From Acinetobacter sp. (GTDB lineage: Bacteria > Pseudomonadota > Gammaproteobacteria > Pseudomonadales > Moraxellaceae): DNA of 6,659 nucleotides. Below the pieces are notes generated by a model. The model saw only the letters and a list, made by a program, of their open reading frames with translations. It ran no database searches and was not told the origin of the DNA. Location: the NCBI GenBank assembly GCA_030152675.1, contig JASLIY010000039.1, positions 1 to 6,659 of the forward strand. Direction: 5' to 3'. Positions 5,979 through 6,659 of this stretch are shown piece by piece (within the stretch, counting starts at the first letter, position 1; every line of letters begins with the position of its first letter). The translations under genes and the position numbers were made by a program.

Positions 5979-6659
5979 ATGACCGTACGTATATTTCACA
6001 CTTCAGACTGGCATTTGGGGCAGTATTTTTATCACCATTCACGTCAATATGAACATGAACAATTTTTAGTCTGGTTATTGGATCAAATTGAGCAACGCCA
6101 ACCCCATGCGCTGCTGATTGCAGGTGATGTGTTTGATGTGATCAACCCCGCCTCGCAAGCACAAAAGCAACTCTATCAATTTTTGGCCGATGCCCATCAA
6201 CGTGCACCGCAGATGCAGACCCTGATGATTGCTGGCAATCATGACTCAGGCTATCGCATCGAACAAGTCGAACCACTGCTCGAAAAATATCGCGCCAAAG
6301 CCGTGGGGGTGATTCATCGTGATGCTCAACAACAATTGGATCTGGATCGGCTTTTGGTACCGATCTATGCCTCGGCAGATGAGCATGAAGACAACATCGT
6401 GGCTTGGTGCTTGGCACTGCCATTCTTACGCTCTGCCGAAATCACAGGTCATCATGAGCAGACCCAAGACAGTACCTCCGCGATTGCCTATATCCATCAA
6501 CGCCTGATTGCACTAGCGCAAGCGCGTAAAACAGCAGATCAAGCCCTGATCTTGATGTCACATGCACACATGCAAGGGGGTGAAACGTCGGATTCTGAGC
6601 GGCCGATTATTATCGGTCATGAAGAAGCGCTCTCCACCGCACTATTTGATGAAGTGATC
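5979..6659 (+). CDS. sbcD: Exonuclease subunit SbcD, 3' end outside the window
   Basis: The Mre11-type, metal-dependent nuclease subunit of SbcCD, which opens and degrades DNA hairpins and processes blocked double-strand ends. The first 227 codons are present with no stop and the frame is still open at the window edge; full proteins are around 400 residues. Calcineurin-like phosphoesterase motifs are intact: SDWHLGQ (9-15, metal ligands Asp10 and His12), GDVFD (49-53, Asp50) and GNHDS (86-90, Asn87 and catalytic His88). A later SHAHMQGG segment (193-200) matches the region before the fourth motif. The start is the ATG at 5979, because the protein then begins MTVRIFHTSDWHLG, exactly like E. 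coli SbcD; the ribosome site is weak. sbcC is expected next downstream. It lies 166 bases beyond nrtR and is functionally unrelated to the NAD cluster. Confidence 0.93.
   Translation, partial: MTVRIFHTSDWHLGQYFYHHSRQYEHEQFLVWLLDQIEQRQPHALLIAGDVFDVINPASQAQKQLYQFLADAHQRAPQMQTLMIAGNHDSGYRIEQVEPLLEKYRAKAVGVIHRDAQQQLDLDRLLVPIYASADEHEDNIVAWCLALPFLRSAEITGHHEQTQDSTSAIAYIHQRLIALAQARKTADQALILMSHAHMQGGETSDSERPIIIGHEEALSTALFDEVI

Noticed and set aside
6142..6423. Minus-strand 93-codon frame opposite sbcD
   Set aside because: It lies entirely opposite conserved SbcD motifs and resembles no family I recognise.
1..6659. Mobile element, CRISPR array or defence system
   Set aside because: No transposase, integrase, terminal repeats, direct-repeat array or defence-type domain is visible; sbcD is a housekeeping repair gene.

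Overview
The window reads as chromosomal DNA from a gammaproteobacterium of the Acinetobacter type (Moraxellaceae). The basis is the gamma-glutamyltransferase sequence, a small four-helix membrane protein resembling the Acinetobacter ABZJ_00895 family, the prs-nadV-nrtR NAD-salvage cluster, and moderate GC content (by eye a little under 50%). This is a genus-level guess from protein character only.

Layout, left to right. (1) Positions 1-1352, plus strand: the 3' part of a periplasmic gamma-glutamyltransferase gene (ggt), interrupted by an in-frame TAG at 393-395. (2) Positions 1425-1877, minus strand: a 150-residue four-helix membrane protein, convergent with ggt. (3) Positions 1878-2396: a gene-free stretch. 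It holds the membrane-protein promoter, a degenerate 5S-rRNA-like sequence (about 2003-2128), a strong intrinsic terminator (2126-2166), and a near-perfect 29-bp palindrome (2333-2361) just ahead of prs. (4) Positions 2397-5812, plus strand: a PRPP synthetase (prs), nicotinamide phosphoribosyltransferase (nadV) and the Nudix/winged-helix regulator NrtR. Two back-to-back hairpins lie between nadV and nrtR. (5) Positions 5979-6659, plus strand: the 5' end of sbcD, the nuclease subunit of SbcCD, running off the window.

The centre is a self-contained NAD-salvage module. Prs makes PRPP, NadV joins PRPP to nicotinamide to give NMN, and NrtR most likely represses the operon through the palindrome while sensing an ADP-ribose-type NAD breakdown product. 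The type of system is known. The local points worth checking are the operator, the low-complexity insertion near the C-terminus of Prs, the eroded Nudix box of NrtR, and the hairpins before nrtR.

Outside the module, the items most worth checking are the amber codon in an otherwise well-preserved ggt and the 5S-rRNA-like relic that still has a terminator. I saw no insertion sequence, CRISPR array or tRNA gene.
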